A stretch of DNA of 47,190 nucleotides from Opitutaceae bacterium (GTDB lineage Bacteria > Verrucomicrobiota > Verrucomicrobiia > Opitutales > Opitutaceae): contig CANJNJ010000023.1 of the NCBI GenBank assembly GCA_947474995.1, forward strand, positions 1 through 47,190, given 5' to 3'. The notes beneath the pieces were generated by a model that saw only the letters and a program-made list of their open reading frames with translations, did not search any database and was not told where the DNA came from. The position numbers and the translations under genes are program-made. Shown one piece after another: positions 8,381 through 16,836 of the stretch. Every line of letters begins with the position of its first letter. The stretch's first letter is position 1.

Positions 8381-10240
8381 ATGTCACCTGCCGGCACCAT
8401 CACCCTTGAAGCCCTGTGGTTGAATCATGGGCTAGCCCTGGCTGGGGCGGCGGTCGTAGCGCTCGCGCTCGTGGGCACCGGTGGTCTTTTGGGCAGATGG
8501 TTGCCGCTGGGGCGGCGCGCGGTGGACCGCATCCTCACCGCGAGTTTGCTGGGCCTCGCCATCGTCGGGCCCGCGCTTTACTGGGTGGGTCATCTCGCGT
8601 GGTCCAGGAGCATACTCGTGATGGTGCTTGGCCTGCTCGCGTTCGTGGGCGCGCGGCAACTCTGGCGCGATCGCATTGAACTGCTCGCATCGCTTCGCCT
8701 CGCGGCCCGATCGCCGTGGCCTTGGCTGGCGGCGGCGGGACTGGGGCTCGCCGGAGTGAGCGGACTGGCGGAGCCGCTCGGCGACATCGAAAATGAGGCC
8801 GTCGCCTCGACGCTGCTCGCCGGCCGCCAGTGGCTGCTCCACGGCGCCACAGGTTTTGTACCGGACCATCCGTTCACGTCGCTGCCTTGGAATGTGGAGA
8901 CCCTTTACGCCGCGGCGCTGGCCCTCGGCGGCGGCGAGGGCGCCGGGGTCTTGGGTGTCTGGTGGCTGGCCTTGCTGGCGGCGACCGCTTGGCGCCTGGC
9001 CCGCGATCTCGGCGTGCCCGGTCGCTGGGCGCCGGTGGCCGCAGCCCTCGCGGTGACGATGCCAATGCTGCACGACAGCGCGGATCGCGTGCGCGCGGAA
9101 GTCGCGTTGGCCGCGCTGGCTTTGGGTGCGCTGCGGGCTGCGCTCGCCGCGCGCGAAGCGCCCACGGCGTTGCTCGCCGTCGTGCTCGCGGGCGGCGCGA
9201 CGGCCACGGCGCTCGAGGGATGGCTGGTCGCATGCGTCACACTGACGGTCGCCGGGGCGGTGCTCGGATGGAGACGCGGGCGTCACGCGGTCATCGGGGT
9301 GGCGCCCGCGGCCCTCGGGATCGTCGGCGCGCTCGGGCTCCCGTGGTTCTTCCGCAATCTCGTGGTCCTGAAGGTTCCGGCACTCCCGCCGCAGCCTTGG
9401 TTCTGGCCGCTTTTTTCGCCCACCGGTTGGACGCATCAACTGGCGGTCGATGCACTGGACTGGCAGCGCCGCGTGTGGCTCGGCCCCGCCGCCCAGCCGT
9501 GGGGATTGCCGGATTTTTTCCGCCTGCCGTGGAACCTGCAGATGCAGGCGGGCGATTTTCAGTCCGCCCCGCCCGGACTCGCCGTACTCGTCGCCGTGCT
9601 GCCGGGATTTTGGGTTCTGCGGCGAAAGCCGGCTGCGTGGTGGGCGTTCGGCTGGGCGCTGGTCCTGTTGCTGGTGTGGTTCCTCACCTGGCACAATGGC
9701 CGCCTGCTCATCCCGGTCGCCGCCTTGGCCTGCGTCGTGGCGTCGGCCGCGTTTGCCGCGTGCGACGATCGCCGCTGGTCCCAGCGGCTTGGACTCGGTC
9801 TCTTGATCGCACTGCTCATCGGCACGACGGTGACGGGTGGCTTCGCCTTCGTGCAGTCACGGCATGACCGCCTGGCCGCCGTGTTTTCCGTTCGCGCGGC
9901 AGAAGCGCGCCGCGAAAAGGAAATCCCCTACCGCACCGCGCTGGACTGGGTGAACCACGAGCCCGCCGTCCGGCAGGTGCTGCTCATCACCAAGTGGGTG
10001 CCAGGTTACTATCTCGATAAACCCTACGTAAAAATCGCCGGGCACTATGGCGAGAGTTTGGTTGCCGAGGCCCCAAACTACGATTTGGCGATCGCTCGGG
10101 CCGCAAAACTGGGGTGCACCCACGTGCTGGACATCTACGACCCGCGCGAAGGCTGGCACGTGTGGCGGCCCGGCCAAGCCCTCCATCTCGTTCAGGAGTG
10201 GCCCGGGGCGCGGCTCTTTGCGGTTACTCCACTGCACTAA
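8381..10240 (+). CDS. GT39/GT-C-like polytopic membrane protein
   Basis: A 619-residue integral membrane protein with about twelve hydrophobic helices and a C-terminal soluble tail (about residues 510-619). The first large loop contains EPLGDIENEAVAS, which has the acidic residues typical of the PMT/GT39 group, and the helix-rich body and WFLTWHNGRLLIP segment near residue 440 fit that superfamily. GT-C enzymes use polyprenyl-phosphate sugars outside the membrane. The ATG at 8381 is preceded by GGGAG; the same frame is open upstream to 7997 but that part is antisense to the divergent gene. The gene converges on 10258-11634. Exact substrate not recognisable. Confidence 0.7.
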   Translation: MSPAGTITLEALWLNHGLALAGAAVVALALVGTGGLLGRWLPLGRRAVDRILTASLLGLAIVGPALYWVGHLAWSRSILVMVLGLLAFVGARQLWRDRIELLASLRLAARSPWPWLAAAGLGLAGVSGLAEPLGDIENEAVASTLLAGRQWLLHGATGFVPDHPFTSLPWNVETLYAAALALGGGEGAGVLGVWWLALLAATAWRLARDLGVPGRWAPVAAALAVTMPMLHDSADRVRAEVALAALALGALRAALAAREAPTALLAVVLAGGATATALEGWLVACVTLTVAGAVLGWRRGRHAVIGVAPAALGIVGALGLPWFFRNLVVLKVPALPPQPWFWPLFSPTGWTHQLAVDALDWQRRVWLGPAAQPWGLPDFFRLPWNLQMQAGDFQSAPPGLAVLVAVLPGFWVLRRKPAAWWAFGWALVLLLVWFLTWHNGRLLIPVAALACVVASAAFAACDDRRWSQRLGLGLLIALLIGTTVTGGFAFVQSRHDRLAAVFSVRAAEARREKEIPYRTALDWVNHEPAVRQVLLITKWVPGYYLDKPYVKIAGHYGESLVAEAPNYDLAIARAAKLGCTHVLDIYDPREGWHVWRPGQALHLVQEWPGARLFAVTPLH

Positions 10241-10257
10241 CTTTCCATCGTCCGCCG

Positions 10258-11634
10258 TTAGCGCGAAGCAGATCCCTGCGGATTTCCGGCGGGTGCCACG
10301 GTCAAGGCAGGATCGTACCTCAGGTAGCGTTGCAACGGGCGCTCGCGACGGGGATCGAACGGCTCCCAAGACGTTCCGGGCGGATTCAAGATGATCGCCT
10401 GCACCCGCGGCCAAGACCAGACAAGGCAAAGCTGCGGCAAATTCCAAGAATCCCATAGCAGACCGGCTTCCGAAAGATTCACCGCGGTGCGTCGAGCGTG
10501 GCGCCAAATGGGTGTCTCCGCCACCGGGACAAGTCCGCGCCGGCCATGCACGATATTCACGACCTGAGCCCGGTACTCACGCCAGGCCTCCAGCCGCACG
10601 AACAGCGCCACCGACAGCGCGAAGGTGACGGCCGCACACGCCGCAAATCCGTCGCGCGGCATCGCCACGCCTGATTTCCAAATCCACGCGCTCACCAAAA
10701 CCACCATCGGCGCGAGGGTAAGAAAAAGCGTGCGATTGGGATAAACCCATCCCCGTGACGGCACCGTGAAACCCGTCAGCCAGCACAAACCGAACGCAAA
10801 CCCTAAGGAAGCCAAGGCCAGCATGGCGACTCGCCACTGGCGTGCCCACGCCACGCCAAACCCGGCAAAGGCAAGTAACCCGACCCACTGCAATGGCCAG
10901 CGCCACGGTTCGAGCAACGAGTCGGCAAAATCCGCCCGATTGCCGGAATCTCTCGGAAATAGGATCCCGACCAGCGCCACCCCCGCACCCAGCAAGGCCA
11001 GCGCGCCGGCGATGAGCGAGAGTCGGCGCTGCCTCGACTCAGTCGCGATTGACACCCGCCGGACAGAGAGCGCCACAAAAGCCAGTTCCGGCAGGATCGC
11101 CGACTCATAGCTGAAGGCGAGCAGCCCAAGCGCGCCGAACAACAGCAGGGCGTCAATCCCATCCCACCGTTCGCGCCGCAAGAGGAGAAACAACACCGGC
11201 CACACCAAAATCGTCATGACGTGCCCCTCGAACACGAGACCACCGTCGAGCGGAAAATGAATCAGGAGGATAGCCCAGATGGGCAGCGCCATGAAATGCT
11301 TTTGTCCCGCCGGCAGCACCCGACAGGTGGCGGCCAGGCCAAGCCAAAAAGGCAGGAGGAGGCCAAAGCCGAAAACGGCCGAAAGCACCCGCAGGTCTTT
11401 CACGCCCGTCTGCACGGCGAGGACCAAAGCCCATTGCTGAATGACGTTCGTCGCGACTCGCGTGGACGCGGGCAGAAAGAACGCCTCCGACTCCAGAACC
11501 TTCACAAAAAAATTAGCTCCGTCCATCGCCAGATGCCGGTCAAACCAACACGCGATCGCCAGTGGCAAAGTCGCAACAAACGCCAGCACGAGCCAACGTA
11601 ACTCCCCGGGCGCCGCCGCGGGACTCTCGCTCAT
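10258..11634 (-). CDS. Polytopic membrane protein, paralogue of next upstream gene
   Basis: 458 residues, about ten hydrophobic helices. It is clearly homologous to the adjacent 11631-12968 protein: both share TLPLAIAC, RHLAMDG near residue 35, the segment around HFMALPIW and the ending around NPPGTSWEPFDPRRERPLQ. I do not recognise a named family. The early acidic motif in the first loop (HLAMDGANFF) and the large C-terminal soluble tail are compatible with a GT-C-like glycosyltransferase. It is the last gene of the long minus-strand operon and overlaps its neighbour by 4 bp, so it is probably co-translated with the DevBCA exporter and acts on the same product. Function unassigned. Confidence 0.7.
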   Translation of the reverse strand: MSESPAAAPGELRWLVLAFVATLPLAIACWFDRHLAMDGANFFVKVLESEAFFLPASTRVATNVIQQWALVLAVQTGVKDLRVLSAVFGFGLLLPFWLGLAATCRVLPAGQKHFMALPIWAILLIHFPLDGGLVFEGHVMTILVWPVLFLLLRRERWDGIDALLLFGALGLLAFSYESAILPELAFVALSVRRVSIATESRQRRLSLIAGALALLGAGVALVGILFPRDSGNRADFADSLLEPWRWPLQWVGLLAFAGFGVAWARQWRVAMLALASLGFAFGLCWLTGFTVPSRGWVYPNRTLFLTLAPMVVLVSAWIWKSGVAMPRDGFAACAAVTFALSVALFVRLEAWREYRAQVVNIVHGRRGLVPVAETPIWRHARRTAVNLSEAGLLWDSWNLPQLCLVWSWPRVQAIILNPPGTSWEPFDPRRERPLQRYLRYDPALTVAPAGNPQGSASR

Positions 11635-12968
11635 GGGTCCTTTGCCGCAGTTGCCATCTCCTTCTGCAGCGCGGGATCGATCGACAGATATTTTCGCAGC
11701 GGCAGCATGCGCCGCGGGTCAAAGGCTTCCCACGGCCACTGGCCCGGCGGGTTCACCACGACGGCCCGCACCGGCGAGCCGCCCCACACAACGGAGAGTT
11801 CGGGCAGGTTCCACGAATTCCGCTCCCAATTCCATTCCAGTTTCGTCCCCTTCACCTCGATGAAACCACGCCCGGTGCGCGTGAGCCGGGTCACTTCGGC
11901 GCGGTAATCGAGCCAGCGTGACAGGTGGCCGAAAAACGGGGCGCTCAACACCGCCACCGCCAGCGCGCAGATCGCAAAGCCGTTCGACGGCAGCGGGCGC
12001 CGCCGCACCACCAGCGCTGCACCCGCGGCAAACATCAGGGGCATCAAGGTCAGCGCGAGCGTCCGGGCCTGATACGCCCCGCCGCGAATCGGCAGGGACG
12101 ACGTCTGCACCCACCAGCCCACCGCCCCCAGTAACAATCCCCCGAGCACCAGCAGAACGATGCGCCGACCCGCCGCCCAACCGCCCAGAAAAATCACCAG
12201 CGCCGCCGTGCCCACGGGCACCTGCCCAAAGAGCCACGGTTCGCGCAACGAAGCCAGGAAGTTGGCCCGGTTGGACTCCGTCGCCGGCAAGAGGGTAGCC
12301 GCCAAGCCGATGCCCACGCCGAGCGCCGCCAGCGCAGCCACCGCCAGTGCGAGCCGCCGTTGCGCCGGGTCCGCGGCCAGCCGCCGCGCGCGCCACGCCG
12401 CCAGCGCAGCGAGCAGCAACGCCGGACAAAACACCGTCTCGTAACTCAGCGCCAGCGTCGCCAGACACGTCAACGCGAGCACCGCCTCCAGCCGCCGCCA
12501 CGGTTCCTCCCGCGCGACAAGAAACAGCGCCGGCCACAACATTGGCGTCATCACATGGCTCTGATGCGTCAGATGCCCATCGACCGGAAAGGACAGCACC
12601 AGTAGCGACCAAATGGGCAGTGCCATGAAATATTTCCGACCCGATGGCAGCGCATACCAGGCGGCGATGGTGCCGAACCAAAACGGCAGCATCGCGCCCA
12701 ACCCAAAAAAGGCCACCAACACCGGCAACGAGCTCACGCCTGCCAGGACCGCGGCGAACAAAGGCAACTGAATGAGCGTATCGGCCACGAGCCGGGCCGG
12801 CGTCTCCAGAATCGGGGCACGACTGTCGACCACCATGATAAACGTGTTCACCCCGTCCATCGCCAGGTGCCGCTCGCAAAGGCACGCGATGGCGAGTGGC
12901 AGCGTGGCGCCCAGCGCCAGCGCGAGCCACGGCCACTCGCGGGAGGAAGAAGGGAGCGACGGTGTCAT
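11631..12968 (-). CDS. Polytopic membrane protein, tandem paralogue
   Basis: 445 residues with about ten hydrophobic segments and a C-terminal soluble tail. It aligns along its full length with the following gene (shared RHLAMDG, KYFMALPIW/KHFMALPIW, FDPRRMLPLRKYL/FDPRRERPLQRYL), so the pair is a tandem duplication that has diverged substantially. It overlaps the ABC ATPase upstream by 4 bp (12965-12968) and its paralogue downstream by 4 bp (11631-11634). Unrecognised family; the genomic position suggests a membrane step in decorating or moving the lipid handled by this operon. Confidence 0.7.
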   Translation of the reverse strand: MTPSLPSSSREWPWLALALGATLPLAIACLCERHLAMDGVNTFIMVVDSRAPILETPARLVADTLIQLPLFAAVLAGVSSLPVLVAFFGLGAMLPFWFGTIAAWYALPSGRKYFMALPIWSLLVLSFPVDGHLTHQSHVMTPMLWPALFLVAREEPWRRLEAVLALTCLATLALSYETVFCPALLLAALAAWRARRLAADPAQRRLALAVAALAALGVGIGLAATLLPATESNRANFLASLREPWLFGQVPVGTAALVIFLGGWAAGRRIVLLVLGGLLLGAVGWWVQTSSLPIRGGAYQARTLALTLMPLMFAAGAALVVRRRPLPSNGFAICALAVAVLSAPFFGHLSRWLDYRAEVTRLTRTGRGFIEVKGTKLEWNWERNSWNLPELSVVWGGSPVRAVVVNPPGQWPWEAFDPRRMLPLRKYLSIDPALQKEMATAAKDP

Positions 12969-13660
12969 GGCGCCAGCCGGCGATTGTTCGCCATAATTTT
13001 TCCGTCCAGCAACCGCACGACCCGATCCGCGGCCTCGATCACCCGCGGATCGTGCGTCACGATCAGCACGGCCCCACCGGCGGCGCGCGTCCGGCGCTGC
13101 AGCAGGTCAACCACCTGCCGGCCCGTCTCCGCATCGAGCGAAGCCGTGGGTTCGTCGGCCAGCACCAGCCTTGGCTGATTGATCAGGGCGCGCGCCACGG
13201 CCACGCGCTGGCGCTGGCCGACGGAAAGTTGCGCCGGCTTCGCCCGCGCGCGTTCCGTGAGTCCCAACTCGGCCAGCATCCCCGTAATCTGGTCCCCGCG
13301 CGCGGCGGGAGGTTGCGAGCCCAGTTCCATCGCGAGGTGCAGCGTCTGCTCCGCCGTCAGCGAATCGAACAAGTTGTGCGTCTGAAAAATAAATCCGATC
13401 CCTTTCCGCACTTCCTCCTGCCCCCGCGCATCGAGACCGTGCAGGTCGCGTCCGCCCACCGTGACACGCCCCGTCTGCACCGAGCGCAGCGCCCCGATGA
13501 GGGTCAGCAGCGTCGTCTTGCCCGAGCCCGACGGCCCGGTGATGACGACCAGCTCCCCCGTCGCCAGCGTCAGATCCACGTCCGTGAGCACGCCCTTGGC
13601 GTGTGGACCGGTTTCATAGCTGTAGCTCAAACCGCGCACCTCGACGATCGGGTCACTCAT
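12965..13660 (-). CDS. devA: DevA-type ABC transporter ATP-binding protein
   Basis: 231 residues with all ABC ATPase motifs: Walker A GPSGSGKTT, Q-loop FIFQTHNLFDSLTA, signature LSVGQRQRVAVARAL, Walker B RLVLADEPTASLD and H-loop VTHDP. The Q-loop text FQTHNLFDSLTA is characteristic of the DevA group, whose cyanobacterial member drives heterocyst glycolipid export with DevB, DevC and a TolC protein. All those partners are directly upstream. The start at 13660 overlaps the stop of the second permease by 4 bp (ATGA). It probably energises lipid export. The MacB lineage (peptides, macrolides) is the closest alternative. Confidence 0.9.
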   Translation of the reverse strand: MSDPIVEVRGLSYSYETGPHAKGVLTDVDLTLATGELVVITGPSGSGKTTLLTLIGALRSVQTGRVTVGGRDLHGLDARGQEEVRKGIGFIFQTHNLFDSLTAEQTLHLAMELGSQPPAARGDQITGMLAELGLTERARAKPAQLSVGQRQRVAVARALINQPRLVLADEPTASLDAETGRQVVDLLQRRTRAAGGAVLIVTHDPRVIEAADRVVRLLDGKIMANNRRLAP

Positions 13661-14814
13661 GCGAACACCTCCGCGGGATCCGACTGGGTCGCGCGCCGCA
13701 AGGCCAGCAGGCTGGCGGCGAAACTCATCAGCAGGGTAAGGCCGAAGACGAACGCCACCCGTCCCGGAGTCTGCTCCATCACGATGCCGGTGCGGCGTTC
13801 CAACTCGACGTAGAGCCACCACCCGCCCGCGAGCCCGGGCCCAAAGCCAATCACCGCCACCAGCCACGCCTGATGCAGCACGATGCGCCGCAAAAATCCG
13901 TCGCCGAAACCCATCGCCTGCAAGGTCGCAAACTGCGGCAGGTGGTCCGTGATTTCGTTGAACAGAACCTGGTAACACACGATCACCCCGATGACGAAGC
14001 CCACCGCCAGCGCCAAGCCAAAGATGATTCCCGTGGGCACCACGGTCGCCGTGTAAGCCACTTCACGCCGGCGCATTTCCTCGGGGGTCAACGCGATCGT
14101 ATCGGGGGGCAAGGCGGCCAGGAGCTGTCGGCGAAAAGTCGCTACCTCCAGCCCCGGCCGCAGCCGCACCAGGGCAAAATCCACCGGCGCACCGGGCGGT
14201 CGTCCCGTCGCCGCCAGATATGTGCCCTCGCCCATCAGTAGCGTGCCATCGTGGCTGAAATTCGGTCCCAGTTCGAAAAAACCCGCGACGCGCAGCGGCG
14301 GCCGATTCTCCAGCGTGACGAGGGTGCCTTCGGTCACCGGCCCATAAATCGCCCGGGAGCGCGCATCGAAGAGCACGTTGCCCCGCACCTTGAGCCGCCC
14401 GGCCAACTCGGCGAGCCCGGGCACCCGCAACGCCTGCGAGTCAGGCGGAAAGGCAAGCGTGTTGATGCTCCGCAGTTGACGCGTGAGGGGATCGCGCAGG
14501 GTCATCGCGGTGTTGTAAACAGGCACCACCTCGGCGACGCCGGGCAGGGCCGCGACCTGAGCCAGTCGCAGCGCCGGCAATTCCGTCCATTCGTTCAGAT
14601 GCACCCGGCGCCAATCCATCAGCACCAAATCCGCCTCGAACCGCGGCGGCAGCAGCGCCTGGCTGTCGCTGAAGCCATGGAAAAATCCCAGCTCCATGAA
14701 CATGATCAAAACCGCCAGCGCCACGGCGGCGGAGCCGGCCGCCAGCCGGCCGCGCCGGTGGGCGAGGATTTGCCAGGCGAGTCTCAGTGGGGCGCCCCGC
14801 ATCGTCAGGCTCAC
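13657..14814 (-). CDS. devC: DevC-type FtsX-like ABC permease (second copy)
   Basis: 385 residues: an N-terminal helix, a periplasmic domain of about 200 residues, then three C-terminal helices, the FtsX/MacB permease layout. The N-terminus (VALAVLIMFMELGFFHGF, then EADLVLMDWRR) is typical of DevC. The GTG start at 14814 overlaps the upstream stop as GTGA, in line with the other junctions; an ATG four codons later is an alternative. It is the second of two DevC-like permeases, so the exporter may be a heterodimer rather than the usual homodimer. Role in lipid export inferred from partners. Confidence 0.88.
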   Translation of the reverse strand: MSLTMRGAPLRLAWQILAHRRGRLAAGSAAVALAVLIMFMELGFFHGFSDSQALLPPRFEADLVLMDWRRVHLNEWTELPALRLAQVAALPGVAEVVPVYNTAMTLRDPLTRQLRSINTLAFPPDSQALRVPGLAELAGRLKVRGNVLFDARSRAIYGPVTEGTLVTLENRPPLRVAGFFELGPNFSHDGTLLMGEGTYLAATGRPPGAPVDFALVRLRPGLEVATFRRQLLAALPPDTIALTPEEMRRREVAYTATVVPTGIIFGLALAVGFVIGVIVCYQVLFNEITDHLPQFATLQAMGFGDGFLRRIVLHQAWLVAVIGFGPGLAGGWWLYVELERRTGIVMEQTPGRVAFVFGLTLLMSFAASLLALRRATQSDPAEVFA

Positions 14815-15941
14815 GGGAACAACGCCGCCGGATCGGCGCGCCGCACGCGAAACAACGCCAGACCCGTGGAGATCGCGCCGAAGCCCGCCACGAGCGCGAC
14901 CACCGCGCCGGTCAGCGGCCAGTCGAGCCACGCCGGCACGGTTGTGAGCACGCGGACCGCGAGAAAAACCCCCGCGGCCAAACCCGTGGCGGCGACAGCA
15001 CTGAGTCCGAGATACAGCAACGCCTGGCAGAGTCCCACCCCAAGAACGAAGCGGGCGCCAAAGCCCATCGCCTTCAGGGTCGCATATTCGCGGAGCCGCA
15101 GAGTCACGTCGGTGGCAAGCACTTGAAACAACATCACCGCGCCCGCCAGGCAGCCGACGATCGCCCCGCTCTGAAAAACGATGCCCAAGGGTTTCACGCG
15201 CACAAAATAGTCCTGTTCGTTCCGGAGAAATTCCTCGCGCGTAAACACCAGCAGGTCGTCGCGCAGTACCGCCCGCAATTCGCGCACGACCGCCGCGGCG
15301 TCCACACCCGGTCGCGTCCGCACCAGGCCGAAGTTGATGTCGCGACCCGGGTGTCCCGTCACGCGTTGCCACGCCTCGTATTCGATGAACGCCCCGCCTT
15401 CGGCCTCCAACGCCGAGCCCAGGCGATAGCTGCCGGCGAGGCGCAGCGGCTGGTCGTTGATCCGGGCATAGTCACCGACTTTCACGTCCCCGAGTGACGC
15501 GCGGGAAACGCGATCAACCAGCACGGTCTGGCCGCCGGCCAACGCCTCCAACTGGGCGCGCAAGGCGGGCTCGCGCAAAAATTCCGGCCGCACGGGCACT
15601 CCGATCAGCTTGATCGGAATCCGCTGCTTCGTCCCGGGGTTGGTCCACGAAACCGTCTCAATTCCGACCGGCAGCACGGCGGCCACCCCCGGCACGACGT
15701 CCGCCTGCATGAGGCGCATCCGATCGAACGCGCCGGGCGCTCCCAGCTGGCGGTAGTTCAGCGAGACCACGACCACGTCGAAATCGAAGCACTCGTAGAG
15801 CTGGGTCGTCGCGCGGCGCACGGCGGCCAGCAGGCCGAGTTGCAGGTAAACGAGCAGCACGGCGAACGTCAGCCCCGCGAGCGCGGCCAGCGTGCGGCGC
15901 CCGTTTTGCCGCAAATTGCACCAGGCATAGAGCAGGCTCAT
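14811..15941 (-). CDS. devC: DevC-type FtsX-like ABC permease (first copy)
   Basis: 376 residues, same layout as the next gene: helix 1 around LTFAVLLVYLQLGLLAA, a periplasmic domain with CFDFDVVVVSLNYRQLG, and three C-terminal helices including ATLKAMGFGARFVLG. The two permeases align weakly but share the ATLKAMGFG/ATLQAMGFG segment before the final helices. ATG 15941 is chosen because it begins the conserved MSLLYAW and leaves a 16-base gap after the DevB stop; an upstream ATG at 15968 would overlap DevB. The Shine-Dalgarno sequence is weak, as throughout this operon. Confidence 0.88.
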   Translation of the reverse strand: MSLLYAWCNLRQNGRRTLAALAGLTFAVLLVYLQLGLLAAVRRATTQLYECFDFDVVVVSLNYRQLGAPGAFDRMRLMQADVVPGVAAVLPVGIETVSWTNPGTKQRIPIKLIGVPVRPEFLREPALRAQLEALAGGQTVLVDRVSRASLGDVKVGDYARINDQPLRLAGSYRLGSALEAEGGAFIEYEAWQRVTGHPGRDINFGLVRTRPGVDAAAVVRELRAVLRDDLLVFTREEFLRNEQDYFVRVKPLGIVFQSGAIVGCLAGAVMLFQVLATDVTLRLREYATLKAMGFGARFVLGVGLCQALLYLGLSAVAATGLAAGVFLAVRVLTTVPAWLDWPLTGAVVALVAGFGAISTGLALFRVRRADPAALFP

Positions 15942-15957
15942 CGGTGACCGCAGTCGC

Positions 15958-16836
15958 TCACGGGGCAATCGCCACCGTCACTTCGAGGCCGAGAAACCGG
16001 GCCGCCTCGGCCGCGTCGTCGAGCGCCACGCGCACCTGCACCGCCTTGGTCTGACCGTTGACGATCCGTCCAATGCCGGCCACGCGCCCGGGAAGTTTTT
16101 TCCCGAAGACCCGGTGCGCGATCTCGCAACGCGCACCCAGCTTGACGCGCGGCAGGTCGACCTCGAACACCTCGGCCACAACGACCAACTCGCGGAGATC
16201 GGCAAAACGCATGAGCACCCCGCTGCCGGCTTCGCCCGGCGCCACGCGGATTTCGAGCACGGTGCCGTCGGCCGGGGCCCGCAGGGCGCTGCGCACCATG
16301 CGTTCCTCCGTCGCCGCCAGTTGCAAGCGCGCACGCTCCGCACCCAGTTCGTTCGCGAGCCGGGTCTGGGCGAGTTCCTCGCGGGCATTCTTCAGATGGC
16401 TGTCCGCCGCAAAGACCGCGTGCTGGCGGGCCGCCAATTCCTGCGGCGCAATCGAACTGGCGGTAAGCTTCTGGTATCGCTCCAGCCGGTCGCGGGCCAG
16501 TTCGAGTTCGCGCTCGGCCAGCGCGACGGCCCGTTCATGCGCCGCGATCGCGCGCGGGACATTTTCCCCGGCTTCCCGCAGGGCGAGCTGGGCCATCCGC
16601 CGATCCGTCTCGGCCGCGTTGCGCCCGGCAAACTCCACAAGGACGTCGCCTTTTTTCACTTCCTGGTTGGGCCGCACCGGCACGGCCGCTACCACGTCGC
16701 CGCCGCCCACGAGATTGACCATTCCTCCGGCGGGCTCGATGTGGCCGAGCGCGCCGATCTTTGTTTCGGCGGCCCGCGCGCCGCTCATTGCCAGCGCCAG
16801 CCAGCACAAAAGGTGAAATTTCATGGGCACGTTCAA
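15958..16836 (-). CDS. devB: DevB/HlyD-type periplasmic adaptor
   Basis: 292 residues. A signal sequence (about 1-22) is followed by the membrane-fusion-protein order: lipoyl-like half-motif (GHIEPAGGMVNLVGGG, then VRPNQEVKKGDVLVEFAGR), a coiled-coil hairpin (about 90-180) rich in Glu/Arg/Ala, the second lipoyl half (RAPADGTVLEIRVAPGEAG) and a beta-barrel domain. It should link the inner-membrane DevC permeases to the TolC channel encoded immediately upstream. The ATG at 16836 overlaps the tolC stop by 4 bp. At 292 residues it is shorter than many HlyD adaptors but complete. Confidence 0.9.
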   Translation of the reverse strand: MNVPMKFHLLCWLALAMSGARAAETKIGALGHIEPAGGMVNLVGGGDVVAAVPVRPNQEVKKGDVLVEFAGRNAAETDRRMAQLALREAGENVPRAIAAHERAVALAERELELARDRLERYQKLTASSIAPQELAARQHAVFAADSHLKNAREELAQTRLANELGAERARLQLAATEERMVRSALRAPADGTVLEIRVAPGEAGSGVLMRFADLRELVVVAEVFEVDLPRVKLGARCEIAHRVFGKKLPGRVAGIGRIVNGQTKAVQVRVALDDAAEAARFLGLEVTVAIAP

